Positions 44,844 through 55,600 of a DNA stretch of 64,000 nt are shown here, in pieces. Origin of the DNA: Brevundimonas sp. AAP58 (GTDB lineage Bacteria > Pseudomonadota > Alphaproteobacteria > Caulobacterales > Caulobacteraceae); assembly GCF_001295975.1 (NCBI RefSeq), contig NZ_LJHU01000077.1:1-64000 (forward strand), read 5' to 3'. The notes below the pieces were generated by a model. The model searched no databases, was not told the DNA's origin, and saw nothing but the letters and a program-made list of their open reading frames with translations. The position numbers were made by a program, and so were the translations under genes. The first letter of the stretch is position 1. Each line of letters opens with the position of its first letter.

Positions 44844-44966
44844 GGCCGGGCCTGTCCCGGCCACCCATAGACGCGAACGGCGCGAGTTCGCACCGACCCT
44901 CGAGCCGCAGTGCGTCATTTCGTAGGACCGTGTCTATGGGTCACCGGGACAAGCCCGGTGATGACG
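44838..44966. repeat. Inverted doublet of palindromic repeats (REPIN-like, type A)
   Basis: Copy 1 (44838-44873) and the inverted copy 2 (44929-44966) share CGTCAT, a CCGGGC.TGTCCCGG palindrome and ACCCATAGAC in the same order. They are 55 bp apart in the gap between gltB and the second amtB. Copy 1 covers the amtB start codon. The paired, head-to-head structure is that of a REPIN rather than two chance hairpins. Confidence 0.75.
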
Positions 44967-45003
44967 AAGCTTTGGGGAGGGATCGGACAGAGCGCGTGAA
45001 GCA

Positions 45004-48000
45004 TCACGCCGGAACCGCCTCGCCTGCGTCAAGCTTGCGCTCGGCCTCGGCGACGGGGGTCGGCACGATGCGAACGAACCGCTTCAGGCTGTCGCCCCAG
45101 GCTCCCAGCAGCCGCCGCGCGAGAGGCGATCCCGTCGCCGCCAGATGCGCCTCGATCAGGGCCTTCAACCGCCCCGCCGCCGCCTCGGTGACCGGCGCGA
45201 AGGAGGCCAGGTCGCCATTCAGCGCCAGTCCTGTGCGACCCGCCTCGTCCAGTACGAACAGCTCTCCCCCGGACATGCCCGCCGCCAGGTTCCAGCCCAC
45301 CGGCCCCAGGATCGCGACGCGACCCCCGGTCATGTATTCGCAGGCGTGGGCGCCGGCCCCCTCGACCACGGCCTCAGCGCCCGAGTTGCGGACGGCGAAC
45401 CGCTCGCCCGCGCTGCCTGCCGCGAACAGCCGACCGGAGGTGGCGCCGTAGAGAGTCGTGTTGCCGATGGCGGGCTGGTGCTCGCGCCATTCAATGGGCT
45501 TGACCACGATGTCGGCGCCGGACAGCCCCTTGCCGACATAGTCGTTGGCTTCGCCGGTCAGCTCCAGCTTCAGCCCTTTCGCGCCGAACGCGCCGAACGA
45601 CTGACCGGCCGAACCGGCGAGCTTCAGCGTCAGGACGCCTGTCGGCCCCGTCGGCCCCCAGCGGCGCACGATGGCCGAACTGACGCCCGCCCCGATCGTC
45701 CGCATGACGTTGGAGATGGGATAGCTGAGCTCCGACGTCTGGCCTCGGTCCAGGAAGGCCCAGGCGTCGTTGAGGATGCGGGCGTCCAGCGTCGGCGGGA
45801 CCTCGGCGCGGCCCTTCTCGGCCCAGGCCTTCTTCTCGGCGGCCTCGACCCGGACCAGCAGCGGGTTGAGGTCGAGGTCGTCCAGGTGCGACCCGCCGCG
45901 CCGCACCTGACGCAGCAGGTCGGTGCGCCCGACGATCTCGTCCAGCGTCCGCGCGCCGAGCGACGCCAGGATCTCGCGCACCTCCTCGGCGATGAAGCTG
46001 AACAGGTTCACGACCTTGTCGGCCGTGCCGGTGAACTTCTCGCGCAGCCGCGGGTCCTGGGAGCAGACGCCGACGGGGCAGGTGTTGGAATGGCACTGGC
46101 GCACCATCAGACAGCCCATGGCAATCAGGCTTGCGGTGCCGATGTTGAATTCCTCGGCCCCCAGGATGGCGGCGACGACGATGTCTCGGCCGGTCCGCAT
46201 GCCGCCGTCGGCGCGCACGACGACGTGGCTCCTCAGGTTGTTCAGGCTCAGCACCTGATGGGTCTCGGCCAGACCGATCTCCCACGGCAGGCCGGCGTGC
46301 TTGATCGAAGACTGGGGCGAGGCCCCCGTGCCGCCGTTGTGGCCGGCGATCAGGATGCAGTCGGCCTTGGCCTTGGCGACGCCCGAGGCGATGGCGCCGA
46401 TGCCTGACGCCGAGACCAGCTTCACGGTCACCCGCGCGTCCGGGTTGATCGACTTCAGGTCGTAGATGAGCTGGGCCAAGTCCTCGATCGAATAGATGTC
46501 GTGGTGCGGCGGCGGGCTGATCAGGGTCGTTCCGGGCGTGGAGTGCCGCATCCGGGCGATGAACTCGGTGACCTTGAAGCCGGGCAGCTGGCCGCCCTCG
46601 CCGGGCTTGGCCCCTTGGGCGATCTTGATCTCGATCTCGCGGCACTGGTTCAGATATTCGGCCGTGACGCCGAAACGGCCCGACGCGATCTGCTTGACCG
46701 CCGAGTTCATGTTGTCGCCGTCGGGACGGGTCGCGTAGCGGTCCGGGTCCTCGCCGCCTTCGCCCGAGACGCTGCGCGCCCCGATGCGGTTCATGGCGAC
46801 GTTGAGCACGCCGTGAGCCTCGGGCGACAGGGCCCCCAGGCTCATGCCCGGCGTCAGGAAGCGACGGCGGATGTCCGAGACGCTCTCGACCTCATGGATC
46901 GGGACGGGCGTCAGGCCCTCCTTCCAGTCCAGCAGGTCGCGCGGGGCCAGATCGGGCTGCTCGCGCACGGCCTCGGAGTATTGCTTGAACCGGCGATAGT
47001 CGCCGCGATTACAGGCGTCCTGCAGCAGATGGATCGTGCGGGCGTCGTTGGCGTGGGCCTCGCCGCCGGCGCGGATGCGGAACAAGCCCCCCATGGCCGG
47101 GGTCGGCGTCGCCTCGGTCCAGGCCAGCGCGTGGCGGGTCATCGCCGCCTTCTCCAGACCGGCCAGGCCGATGCCGGAGATGCGCGAGGGCGCACCGGGG
47201 AAGAACTCGGCTGTGACGGCGCGGGACAGGCCCAGCACCTCGAACTCGCAGCCGCCGCGATAGGCGGAGATGACGCTGATGCCTTTACGGGCGAGCGTCT
47301 TCATCAACCCGGCCTCGATGCCGGCCTTGTAGTTCAGGCAGGCGTCGCGGAGGCTCAGCCCCGGATAGGCGCCGCGATCCAGCCGCTCCTGGAACATCTC
47401 CTGCGCCAGCCAGGCATTGACCGCCGTGGCACCGACCCCGACAAGCACGGCGAACCCGTGCGGGTCCAGCACCTCGGCCGAACGCACCACGATGGAGACG
47501 TAGGTCCGCAGACCGGCATCCGTCAGCCGCTTGTGTACGGCGGCCGTGGCCAGGATCATCGGGATGGCGATGCGGCTGTCCGATGCCCGCTCGTCGGTCA
47601 GGACGACCAGCCCCGACCCGCCCTCGACGGCGGCCTGGGCCTCGGCCTGAATGCGATCAAGCGCGGCACGCAGGCCCGCGCCCGCGCGATCCTCTGGCCC
47701 CGGCAGCGGATAGGAGCAGTCGATCACCACGGTCGAGCCCGCGCCGACCACATCAAGCATCCGCTCGTACATGCCGGTGGTCAGAACCGGGCTGTCCAGC
47801 ACGAAGACGTTCGTCTGAGCCTCTTCCTCGGCGAGGATGTTGCCCAGGTTCTTGAACCGGGTCTTAAGGCTCATCGCCCCGGCTTCGCGCAGGGGATCGA
47901 TGGGCGGGTTGGTGACCTGGCTGAAGTTCTGGCGGAAGTAGTGGGCCAGCGGGCGCGGCAGGGCCGACAGCACCGCGGGCGGGGCGTCGTCGCCCATGGA

Positions 48001-49521
48001 GCCGACCGCCTCCTTGCCGTCCTTGATGAGGGGATCGAGCAGGAGGTCGAGGTCTTCGCGGCTGTATCCCGCCGCGATCTGGCGGCGCGTCAGGGCTTCG
48101 CCGGTGGCGGCGCGGGGTTCGGGTCCGGGGCCGATCAGGGGCTCCAGATCGACCATGTTCTCCAGCCACTCCGTATAGGGGTGGTCGGCGGCGAGCGCGT
48201 CGATGGCCTGGGTCTCGTCCAGCACGACGCCGGTCTTGAGGTCGGCGACAATCATGCGGCCGGGGCCGATGGGCAGGCGGCGCTTGATCCGGCTCTCGGG
48301 CAGGCCCGCCAGCCCGGCCTCGGACCCTGCCAGAAGCAGGCCGTCGTGGGTCTCCATGGCGCGCAAGGGGCGCAGGCCGTTCCGGTCCTTGCCCGCCACG
48401 ATCCAGCGGCCGTCGGTGGCGCAGATGGCGGCCGGGCCGTCCCACGGCTCCATCACGGCGTTGCAGTAGGCGTAGAGCGCCCGGTGCTCGGGCTTCATCA
48501 GCCCTTCGTCCTTGGCCCAGGCCTCGGGGATAAGCAGGGCCTTGGCCATCGGCGCGGGCCGCCCCGCCCGGACCAGAACTTCGAACACATTGTCGAGCGA
48601 GGCGGAGTCCGATCCGCCCGCCTGGACCACCGGCTTCACGTCCTCGCCGTGGTCGCCAAAGGCGGTGGCGGCCATGCGGATCTCGTGGCTCCGCATCCAG
48701 TTCAGATTGCCCTTCAGCGTGTTGATCTCGCCGTTGTGGGCCAGCATGCGGAACGGCTGGGCGAGCCGCCATTCGGGGAAGGTGTTGGTGGAATAGCGCT
48801 GGTGGAAGATGGCGTAGGCCGCCTCGAAGCGCGGATCCAGCAGGTCGGGATAGAGCCGGTCCAGCAGTTCGGCCCGCACCATGCCCTTGTAGATGAGCGA
48901 CCGCGACGACAGCGAACAGACATAGAAACCCGGCACGCCCTCGGCCGTGATCGCCTTCTCGATGCGGCGGCGGACCAGATAGAGCTCGCCCTCGACGATC
49001 TCGCGCTTGTCGTCCCCGGCCAGGTCAGCGGGCACGGCCAGCATGATCTGCTCGATCTCCGGCCGGGTGGCATCGGCCTTTGAGCCGACGACCGACAGAT
49101 CGATCGGCGTCTGGCGCCAGCCGTAGATATAGAACCCCGCTCTGAGCACCTCGGTCTCGACGATGGCGCGGGCCCGGTCCTGGGCCCCCAGGTCGGTGCG
49201 CGGCAGGAAGATCTGGCCAATAGCGATGGGGCCGGGCCGCAGCCGCTGGCCGATCATCCGCACCTGTTCGGCGAAGAAGGCTTGCGGCGCCTCGACCATC
49301 AGGCCGGCGCCGTCGCCCGACAAGCCATCCGGATCGACCGCGCCCCGGTGGGCGACGTTCTTCAGAGACTTGATGGCGAGTTCGACCACCTCGCGGCGCG
49401 GCTTGCCGTCGATGGCGGCGACGAGGCCCACGCCGCAGGCGTCGCGCTCGGATAAGGGATCATAGGCGTGGGCGTCGATCAATCTCTGACGATCACGCTC
49501 GTGGTTTTGCAGCCAACTCAT
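45004..49521 (-). CDS. gltB: Glutamate synthase (NADPH) large subunit
   Basis: 1505 residues from ATG 49521, with GGGAAG eight bases ahead; a GTG at 49530 abuts that site. The mature N-terminal nucleophile should be Cys29 (DACGVG) after a propeptide. The glutaminase domain (about 29-420), central domain, FMN/synthase domain (with GEGGEDPDR and a loop MVRQCHSNTCPVGVC carrying the 3Fe-4S cysteines) and the C-terminal GXGXG beta-helix follow in order. It makes glutamate from glutamine and 2-oxoglutarate together with GltD. A palindromic repeat doublet separates it from gltD. Confidence 0.97.
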   Translation of the reverse strand: MSWLQNHERDRQRLIDAHAYDPLSERDACGVGLVAAIDGKPRREVVELAIKSLKNVAHRGAVDPDGLSGDGAGLMVEAPQAFFAEQVRMIGQRLRPGPIAIGQIFLPRTDLGAQDRARAIVETEVLRAGFYIYGWRQTPIDLSVVGSKADATRPEIEQIMLAVPADLAGDDKREIVEGELYLVRRRIEKAITAEGVPGFYVCSLSSRSLIYKGMVRAELLDRLYPDLLDPRFEAAYAIFHQRYSTNTFPEWRLAQPFRMLAHNGEINTLKGNLNWMRSHEIRMAATAFGDHGEDVKPVVQAGGSDSASLDNVFEVLVRAGRPAPMAKALLIPEAWAKDEGLMKPEHRALYAYCNAVMEPWDGPAAICATDGRWIVAGKDRNGLRPLRAMETHDGLLLAGSEAGLAGLPESRIKRRLPIGPGRMIVADLKTGVVLDETQAIDALAADHPYTEWLENMVDLEPLIGPGPEPRAATGEALTRRQIAAGYSREDLDLLLDPLIKDGKEAVGSMGDDAPPAVLSALPRPLAHYFRQNFSQVTNPPIDPLREAGAMSLKTRFKNLGNILAEEEAQTNVFVLDSPVLTTGMYERMLDVVGAGSTVVIDCSYPLPGPEDRAGAGLRAALDRIQAEAQAAVEGGSGLVVLTDERASDSRIAIPMILATAAVHKRLTDAGLRTYVSIVVRSAEVLDPHGFAVLVGVGATAVNAWLAQEMFQERLDRGAYPGLSLRDACLNYKAGIEAGLMKTLARKGISVISAYRGGCEFEVLGLSRAVTAEFFPGAPSRISGIGLAGLEKAAMTRHALAWTEATPTPAMGGLFRIRAGGEAHANDARTIHLLQDACNRGDYRRFKQYSEAVREQPDLAPRDLLDWKEGLTPVPIHEVESVSDIRRRFLTPGMSLGALSPEAHGVLNVAMNRIGARSVSGEGGEDPDRYATRPDGDNMNSAVKQIASGRFGVTAEYLNQCREIEIKIAQGAKPGEGGQLPGFKVTEFIARMRHSTPGTTLISPPPHHDIYSIEDLAQLIYDLKSINPDARVTVKLVSASGIGAIASGVAKAKADCILIAGHNGGTGASPQSSIKHAGLPWEIGLAETHQVLSLNNLRSHVVVRADGGMRTGRDIVVAAILGAEEFNIGTASLIAMGCLMVRQCHSNTCPVGVCSQDPRLREKFTGTADKVVNLFSFIAEEVREILASLGARTLDEIVGRTDLLRQVRRGGSHLDDLDLNPLLVRVEAAEKKAWAEKGRAEVPPTLDARILNDAWAFLDRGQTSELSYPISNVMRTIGAGVSSAIVRRWGPTGPTGVLTLKLAGSAGQSFGAFGAKGLKLELTGEANDYVGKGLSGADIVVKPIEWREHQPAIGNTTLYGATSGRLFAAGSAGERFAVRNSGAEAVVEGAGAHACEYMTGGRVAILGPVGWNLAAGMSGGELFVLDEAGRTGLALNGDLASFAPVTEAAAGRLKALIEAHLAATGSPLARRLLGAWGDSLKRFVRIVPTPVAEAERKLDAGEAVPA

Positions 49522-49539
49522 CTCAGTCACTTCCCAATC

Positions 49540-49668
49540 CGCTCATCCCCGCGAAAGCGGGGACCCAGTTCTTTCGCGAGGCATGCTGCGTTGGACTGGG
49601 TTTTCGGATGAGGCGGGTGAGAGTCTTCGCCCAAAGAACTGGGCCCCGGCTTTCGCCGGGGTGAGCGG
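49540..49668. repeat. Inverted doublet of palindromic repeats (REPIN-like, type B)
   Basis: Copy 1 (49540-49574) reads CGCTCATCCCCGCGAAAGCG, then GGGACCCAGTTCTTT. Copy 2 (49633-49668) is its inverted counterpart with a few base changes in the stem, keeping the GAAAG loop and CCCAGTTCTTT. They fill the gap between gltD and gltB. A degenerate single copy lies at 57952-57980. Confidence 0.8.
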
Positions 49669-49683
49669 AGAGGAGGGGGTGGC

Positions 49684-51114
49684 TCATGCCGCCACCTCCT
49701 GCGTACCGGCGCGGAGATAGCGATCGATCTCGGCGGCGGCGTCCTGCCCGTCCTTCACGGCCCAGACGACCAGGGAGGCGCCACGCACGGCGTCGCCGGC
49801 GGCGAAGACGCCCGGCAGGCTGGTCGCGCTGCTGCGGCCCGCGACCTTCAGCGTCCCCCAGTCGGTCAGGGCCAGGTCCGGGTCATGGGCGGCGAAGGCC
49901 TCGGGTTCGAAGCCCAAGGCCTCGATCACCATGTCGGCCTTGACGTCAAAGTCGGTGCCCGCGACCGGGACGATCTCGCGGCGCTTGCCGAACTCCGGCT
50001 CGGACAGGGCCATTCGGGCGGCGCGGACGGCGGCGACCTGATCGCGCTTCGACATCAGGGCCTTGGGCGCGGCCAGCCATTCGAAGACCACGCCCTCTTC
50101 CTCGGCGTTGGCGACCTCGCGCGCGGAACCCGGCATGTTCTCACGGTCGCGCCGATACAGGCAGGTCACCGACTTGGCGCCCTGGCGGATCGCGGTGCGG
50201 ACGCAGTCCATGGCCGTGTCGCCGCCGCCGACGACGACGACCTCGCGGCCCTCGGCGGTGTGCCAGTCGGCTCCGGCCGCGTCGCCCAGATCGCGGCGGT
50301 TCTGGTGGATCAGGAAGTCGAGCGCCGCGACCGTGTCGCCCGGCCCCGCGCCCGGGACCTGAAGCGCCCGCGCCTGATAAACGCCGAAGGCCAGCAGCAC
50401 GGCGTCGTGCCGTTCCCGCAGCTCGGGCAGGGTCACGTCGCGTCCGACCTCGCAGCCGGTGACGAAGACCACGCCGCCGTCGACGAGGCGATCGATGCGG
50501 CGCTGGACGATGCGCTTCTCCAGCTTGAAGCCGGGGATGCCATAGATCAGCAGGCCGCCCGGCCGGTCATGACGGTCGTAGACGGTGACGGCATAGCCCT
50601 GCTCGCGCAGCCGGTCGGCGGCGGCCAGGCCCGCCGGACCCGCCCCGACGATGCCGACGCTCTCGCCGCGTTCATGGGCCGGACGGATCGGCTCGACCCA
50701 GCCGTTGTCGAAGGCGGTGTCGCCGATGAAGGCTTCGACCGAGCCGATGGTCACAGCCTCCCAGCCGGACTGGTTCAGCGTGCAGGAGCCCTCGCACAGC
50801 CGGTCCTGCGGGCAGATGCGGCCGCAGATCTCGGGCATGGTCGAGGTGGCCGAGGCCACGCGCCAGGCCTCGCGCAGGTCGTCTTCGGCGGCGAGGTTCA
50901 GCCAGTCTGGGATGTTGTTCTGTAGCGGACAGGCGTTCTGGCAGAAGGGCACGCCGCAGTCGGTGCAGCGCCCGGCCTGGGTCTCGAGCGCCTCGGCCGT
51001 CGGCTTGACGATGATCTCGCCGAAATCGCGCACGCGCGCGGTCGCGTCGGCCTTGGGCAGGCGGCGCGGTTGGACGACGAAGCCTCGCGGCTCGGAAGGG
51101 CCCTTTTGCTGCAT
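49684..51114 (-). CDS. gltD: Glutamate synthase (NADPH) small subunit
   Basis: 476 residues from ATG 51114. N-terminal Fe-S cysteines appear in CTDCGVPFCQNACPL and CGRICPQDRLCEGSC. The FAD motif is VGIVGAGPAGLAAADRLREQ and the NADPH motif VVVGGGDTAMDCVRTA. It transfers electrons from NADPH to GltB. The more N-terminal extension of the frame (to 51198) lies in the upstream hairpin region and is not needed for family length. Here gltD precedes gltB, with repeats between. Confidence 0.96.
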   Translation of the reverse strand: MQQKGPSEPRGFVVQPRRLPKADATARVRDFGEIIVKPTAEALETQAGRCTDCGVPFCQNACPLQNNIPDWLNLAAEDDLREAWRVASATSTMPEICGRICPQDRLCEGSCTLNQSGWEAVTIGSVEAFIGDTAFDNGWVEPIRPAHERGESVGIVGAGPAGLAAADRLREQGYAVTVYDRHDRPGGLLIYGIPGFKLEKRIVQRRIDRLVDGGVVFVTGCEVGRDVTLPELRERHDAVLLAFGVYQARALQVPGAGPGDTVAALDFLIHQNRRDLGDAAGADWHTAEGREVVVVGGGDTAMDCVRTAIRQGAKSVTCLYRRDRENMPGSAREVANAEEEGVVFEWLAAPKALMSKRDQVAAVRAARMALSEPEFGKRREIVPVAGTDFDVKADMVIEALGFEPEAFAAHDPDLALTDWGTLKVAGRSSATSLPGVFAAGDAVRGASLVVWAVKDGQDAAAEIDRYLRAGTQEVAA

Positions 51115-51179
51115 GGCAGCATTTAACGACAAGCGGGCCGGATAGCGCAAACGATTTCCGATTGGCGCGACACAGACGG

Positions 51180-51208
51180 CAGATCGAGCACGAAACATGC
51201 TCGATCTG
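51180..51208 (-). terminator. Long hairpin between efflux operon and gltD
   Basis: CAGATCGAGCA and TGCTCGATCTG form a perfect 11-bp inverted repeat with a 7-nt loop, 13 bp after the stop of the efflux outer-membrane gene. No clear T-run follows, so it may terminate poorly, or act as an operator for gltD. Confidence 0.5.
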
Positions 51209-51220
51209 CTTGATCGACGG

Positions 51221-52663
51221 TCAAGCTTCCCAACCGCCCGCCAAGGCCTTGAACAGGGCGATCTGGTAGGTCGTGACCAGGGCTTCCGACTGCGCCAGCG
51301 TCGCCTCGGCCGAAGCCTCGGTGCGTTCGGCGTCCAACACCGAGAGGAAGCTGTCGGCCCCGGCGTCGAAGCGTAACCGGGCCAGGCGCGCGGCCTCGGC
51401 GGCCTGGTCTCGGGCCTCGGTCAGGGCGGCGCGGCGGTCCAGCTCGTTGGCGTAGTTGGTCAGCGCCGTCTCGGTCTCCTGAAGCGCCAGAAGCACCGTC
51501 TGGTCGAAGGTGGCCAGCGCGGCGTCGGTGTTGGCCTCTGCCCGATTCACACGCCCCTGGGCGACGCCGGGGTTGGTGTAGGACCAGGTCAGAAGCGGGC
51601 CCAGGCTGAAGCGGAAGTTGTCCTCCTCGCCCAGTTCGCCGATGTCGAGCGCGGTGGCGCCCAGCGAGCCGCCCAGAGTGATGCGGGGATAGAGGTTGGC
51701 GACGGCCACATTGACCCGCGCCGCCGCCGCGATCAGCCGACGTTCGGCCTCGCGGACGTCGGGGCGACGGGCCAGCAGGGCCGCGCCGTCGCCGACCGGA
51801 ATGGGCTGGGACAGCTGGGGCGGACGGGTGCAGGCGCGCGCCGCCTCGCTGACCTCGGCCGGGGTGCGGCCGGTCAAGGTAGCGAGCCGGAACAAAGCCC
51901 CGTCCCTCTGGGCGCGCAGCGTGGGCAACTGGGCCCGCGTGGAGGCCAGCTGGGATTCGGCCCGGGCGACATCGAGGCCCGAACCCGCCCCGCCGTCCCG
52001 CAGGCGCCGGGTCAGATCGGCAGTGCGGCCCTGGAGCGAGATCGTCCGTTCCGCCACGGCGATCTGGGCGTTGGCCGAACAGGCGTCGGCATAGGCGCGG
52101 GCGGTCTCGGCCGCTACCGTGATCTGGACCGTGCGCATGGCGGCCTCGGAGGCGTCGGCGTCGGCGCGGGCGGCGCGAATGGCGGCCGAGACGCGACCGA
52201 ACAGGTCGACCTCGTAGCTGGTCTCCAGCCCGACGTCGTAGGTCTCCAGCTCCTCCTGCGCCCCGCCGGGACCCTGGCCGGGCGGGATCGAGCCGGCCGA
52301 CTGGCGGCTGTAGGTGCCCGACGCCGTGGCCGTCAGGGTGGGCAGGCGGCCGCCACGGGTCTCGCTAAGGGTGGCACGCACCGAGCGGACATTGGCGATC
52401 GCGGCTTCCAGCTCGTTGTTCTCGGCGAAGGCCTGTTCGATCAGGCCGTCCAGCACCGGGTCGGCGTAGAGCCGCCACCAGTCGTCGCGCGCCTCGGCCG
52501 TCGAGACCGCGCCGTTGGCGGTCCCGACCGGCGTGCTCACGAAGGCGCCCGACGCCGAGGGGGGGAGAGGGGCGTCAGGCGCCTTCGGCCCGACCGCGCA
52601 GGCCGCCAACAGGGCGGTGGCGGCGACCGCGGTCAGGAGGGGGGTGATCTTGGAGCGGATCAT
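51221..52663 (-). CDS. RND efflux outer-membrane factor lipoprotein (NodT/OprM family)
   Basis: 480 residues from ATG 52663. The lipobox LLAACAVGPK (Cys about 22) marks a lipoprotein. Two repeated coiled-coil segments, as in TolC-fold proteins, can be followed through AEARDDWWRLYADPVLDGLI and the second half's RRPDVREAERRLIAAAARV, a NodT signature. It forms the outer-membrane channel for the neighbouring AcrA/AcrB-type pair. It overlaps the pump gene by 4 bp. Confidence 0.95.
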   Translation of the reverse strand: MIRSKITPLLTAVAATALLAACAVGPKAPDAPLPPSASGAFVSTPVGTANGAVSTAEARDDWWRLYADPVLDGLIEQAFAENNELEAAIANVRSVRATLSETRGGRLPTLTATASGTYSRQSAGSIPPGQGPGGAQEELETYDVGLETSYEVDLFGRVSAAIRAARADADASEAAMRTVQITVAAETARAYADACSANAQIAVAERTISLQGRTADLTRRLRDGGAGSGLDVARAESQLASTRAQLPTLRAQRDGALFRLATLTGRTPAEVSEAARACTRPPQLSQPIPVGDGAALLARRPDVREAERRLIAAAARVNVAVANLYPRITLGGSLGATALDIGELGEEDNFRFSLGPLLTWSYTNPGVAQGRVNRAEANTDAALATFDQTVLLALQETETALTNYANELDRRAALTEARDQAAEAARLARLRFDAGADSFLSVLDAERTEASAEATLAQSEALVTTYQIALFKALAGGWEA

Positions 52664-55600
52664 GCGGCGTCTCCCTGCCGCGGCGCGCCGAGCGCGGGCG
52701 CGGGTCCAGGCTGGGTGATGGTGGACGGTCCGGCGAAGTCGCCTTCGTCGTGGCCGCCGGAGGTGGGCGGCTTCTTCTTCGCGCCCTGCGGCAGCCGCTT
52801 CGCCAGCGCCCGGGTGATCACATAGAAGACCGGGGTGAAGACGAGGCCGAACAGGGTCACGCCCAGCATGCCGAAGAAGACGGCGGCCCCCAGCGAGCGG
52901 CTCATCTCCGCCCCCGGACCGGTGGCCAGCACCAGGGGCAGCACGCCCAGGATGAAGGCGAAGGAGGTCATCAGGATCGGACGCAGGCGGATGCGCGCGG
53001 CCTCGACGGCGGCGTCGCGGGTGTCGAGGCCCTGCTCCTCCTCAGCCTGCTTGGCGAACTCCACGATCAGGATGGCGTTCTTGGCCGCCAGCGCGATCAG
53101 CACGATCAGACCCACCTGCACCAGGATGTTGTTGTCGAGACCCAGCGCGTTCACCCCCAGCATGGCGGCGAGCAGACACAGCGGCACGATCAGCAGCACG
53201 GCCAGCGGCAGGGTGAAGGCCTCGTATTGGGCGGCCAGCACCAGGAAGACCATCAGCACGGCGACGATGAAGATGGGCGCCGCGCCCCCGGCCGCCGCCT
53301 TCTCCTGCAAGGCCAGCTCGGTCCATTCATAGCTGAAGCCCGGCGGCAGGACCTGTTCGGCCATCTGCTCCATGTGGGCCAGCGCCTGGCCGGACGAGAC
53401 GCCCGGAGCGGCCGCGCCCTGAAGCTCGGAAGCCGTGAACAGGTTGTAGCGGACCACGCGGGCAGGTCCGGATTCCTCCTTTAAAGTCGCCAGCGAGCCG
53501 ATGGGGACCATGGCGCCAGAGGACGCGCGGACCTTCAGATTGGCGATGTCGGCGAGATCATCGCGATAGGCGGGCTCGGCCTGGGCGGTCACCCGGAAGG
53601 TGCGGCCGAGCAGGTTGAAGTCGTTGACGTACGACGAGCCGAGATAGACCCCGAGCGTGTTGAACACGTCGTTGGGCTGGACCCCCATCATCAGGGCCCG
53701 GTCGCGGTCGACGTCGGCGGTCACGCGCGGCGAGCCGGTGTTGTAGAGGGAGAACACCTGCTGGACCCGGTCCGGGGTCTGGGCCGCCGCGCCCATCATG
53801 GCGAAGGTGGCCCCCTCCAGCGCGCCGTAGCCGGCGGACTGGCGGTCCTGGATCATCATCTTGAAGCCGTTGCCGTTGCCCAGACCCTGGACCGCCGGAG
53901 GGGCGATGACGAAGATGTTGGCGCCCTGGATGCCCTGGGACGCGCCGGTGATGGCGCCGGCCAGAGCCACGGCCGCGGTTTCGCGCGTGGTGCGATACTT
54001 GAAGTCGTCCAGCCGCACGAAGATGGTCGCGGCGTTGGAGCCGAACGAGAAGCTGGAGCCATCCAGGCCGGCGAAGGCCACGGTGCCGTCCACGCCTTCG
54101 GTCGACTTCATGATGTCGGACGCCTGGGTCATGATCGCCTGGGTCCGGTCCAGCGACGATCCGGCCGGCAGCTGGATGACGCCGATCAGGTAGCCCTGGT
54201 CCTGCTCGGGGATGAAGCCCGACGGGGTGTCGATCAGACGCCAGGCGGTGAGCGCCAGCATGCCGACATAGACCGCCAGAACCAGGCCGATGACCCGCAC
54301 CGCGCGCGCGGTGAAGCGGCCGTACTTCTCCGACAGCCATTCGAAACCGCGGTTGAACTGACGCCCGGCCCAGGCCGCCCGGTAGGGGATCTCGCGCCAG
54401 CCGCCGCGCCGGGCGGTCGCATCGTCATGCGGCTGATGATGGCGCAGCAACACCGCCGACATGGCCGGCGACAGCGTCAGCGACACGAACAGGGAGATCA
54501 CCGAGGCGGCCGCGATGGTCACGGCGAACTGGCGATAGAAGATGCCCGGAATCCCCGGCACGAACATGGTCGGCACGAACACCGCGACCAGCACCAGGCC
54601 AATGGCGATCAGGGCGCCCGACACCTCCTGCATGGACTTGTAGGCGGCCTCCTTGGGACTGAGGCCCTGGCGCAGATAGCGTTCGACGTTCTCGACCACG
54701 ACGATGGCGTCGTCGACCACGATGCCGACGGCCAGGACGAGGCCGAACAGCGAGAGCGAGTTGATCGAATAGCCGAGCCCGAGCAACACCGCGAAGGTGC
54801 CGACCAGCGAGACCGGAATGGCCACGATCGGGATGATGGCCGCGCGCCAGCTCTGCAGGAAGATCAGCACGACCAGGACCACGAGGACGATGGCCTCGAT
54901 CAGGGTGGTCTGCAGCTTCTCCACCGACTTGGCGACGAATTCGGTCGGGTTGTAGGGGACGCTGACCTCCATGCCCTGGGGCAGTTCGGCGCGGATGGCC
55001 TCGACTTCGGCCAGCACCCGGTCGGCGGTGCCGAGCGCGTTCGATCCCGGTTGTTGCAGGATGGCCATGCCGACCCCGCGCTCGCCGTCGAAGAAGCCGC
55101 GGATGCCGTAGTCCTGCGCCCCCAGCTCGACACGGGCCACGTCGCGGATGCGGGTGACGGCGCCGGTGGTCGGGTCGGTCCGGATGACGATGTCGGCGAA
55201 CTGTTCCGGGTCCGACAGCCGGCCCTGGACCTGGATCGGCTGCTGGAAGGCGGCGGCGTTGGTGGCGAACGGCGGCTGGCCGATGGAGCCGGCGGCGGCC
55301 TGGACGTTCTGGGCCTGAAGCGCGGCGGTTATGTCGGTGGCGTTCAGCCCGCGCGCCGCGGCCTTGTTCGGATCGATCCAGATCCGCATCGAATAGTTGC
55401 CGCCGCCGAAAACCTGGACGGCGCCCACGCCCTCGAGCCGCAGCAAGCGGTCGCGAATGTTGGCGTTGGCGTAGTTGCCGACGTAGTCGTTGGACAGCAC
55501 CTCGCCCGGAGAGGTCAGGCCGATGACCATCAGGAAACTGGTGGTCTGCTTGTTCACCACCACCCCGACCTGACGCACCTGTTCGGGCAGGCGCGGTTCG

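Noticed and set aside
46501-49083. An 860-residue open frame on the plus strand
   Set aside because: Antisense to gltB; low-complexity His/Gly/Arg/Asp-rich composition typical of a shadow frame.
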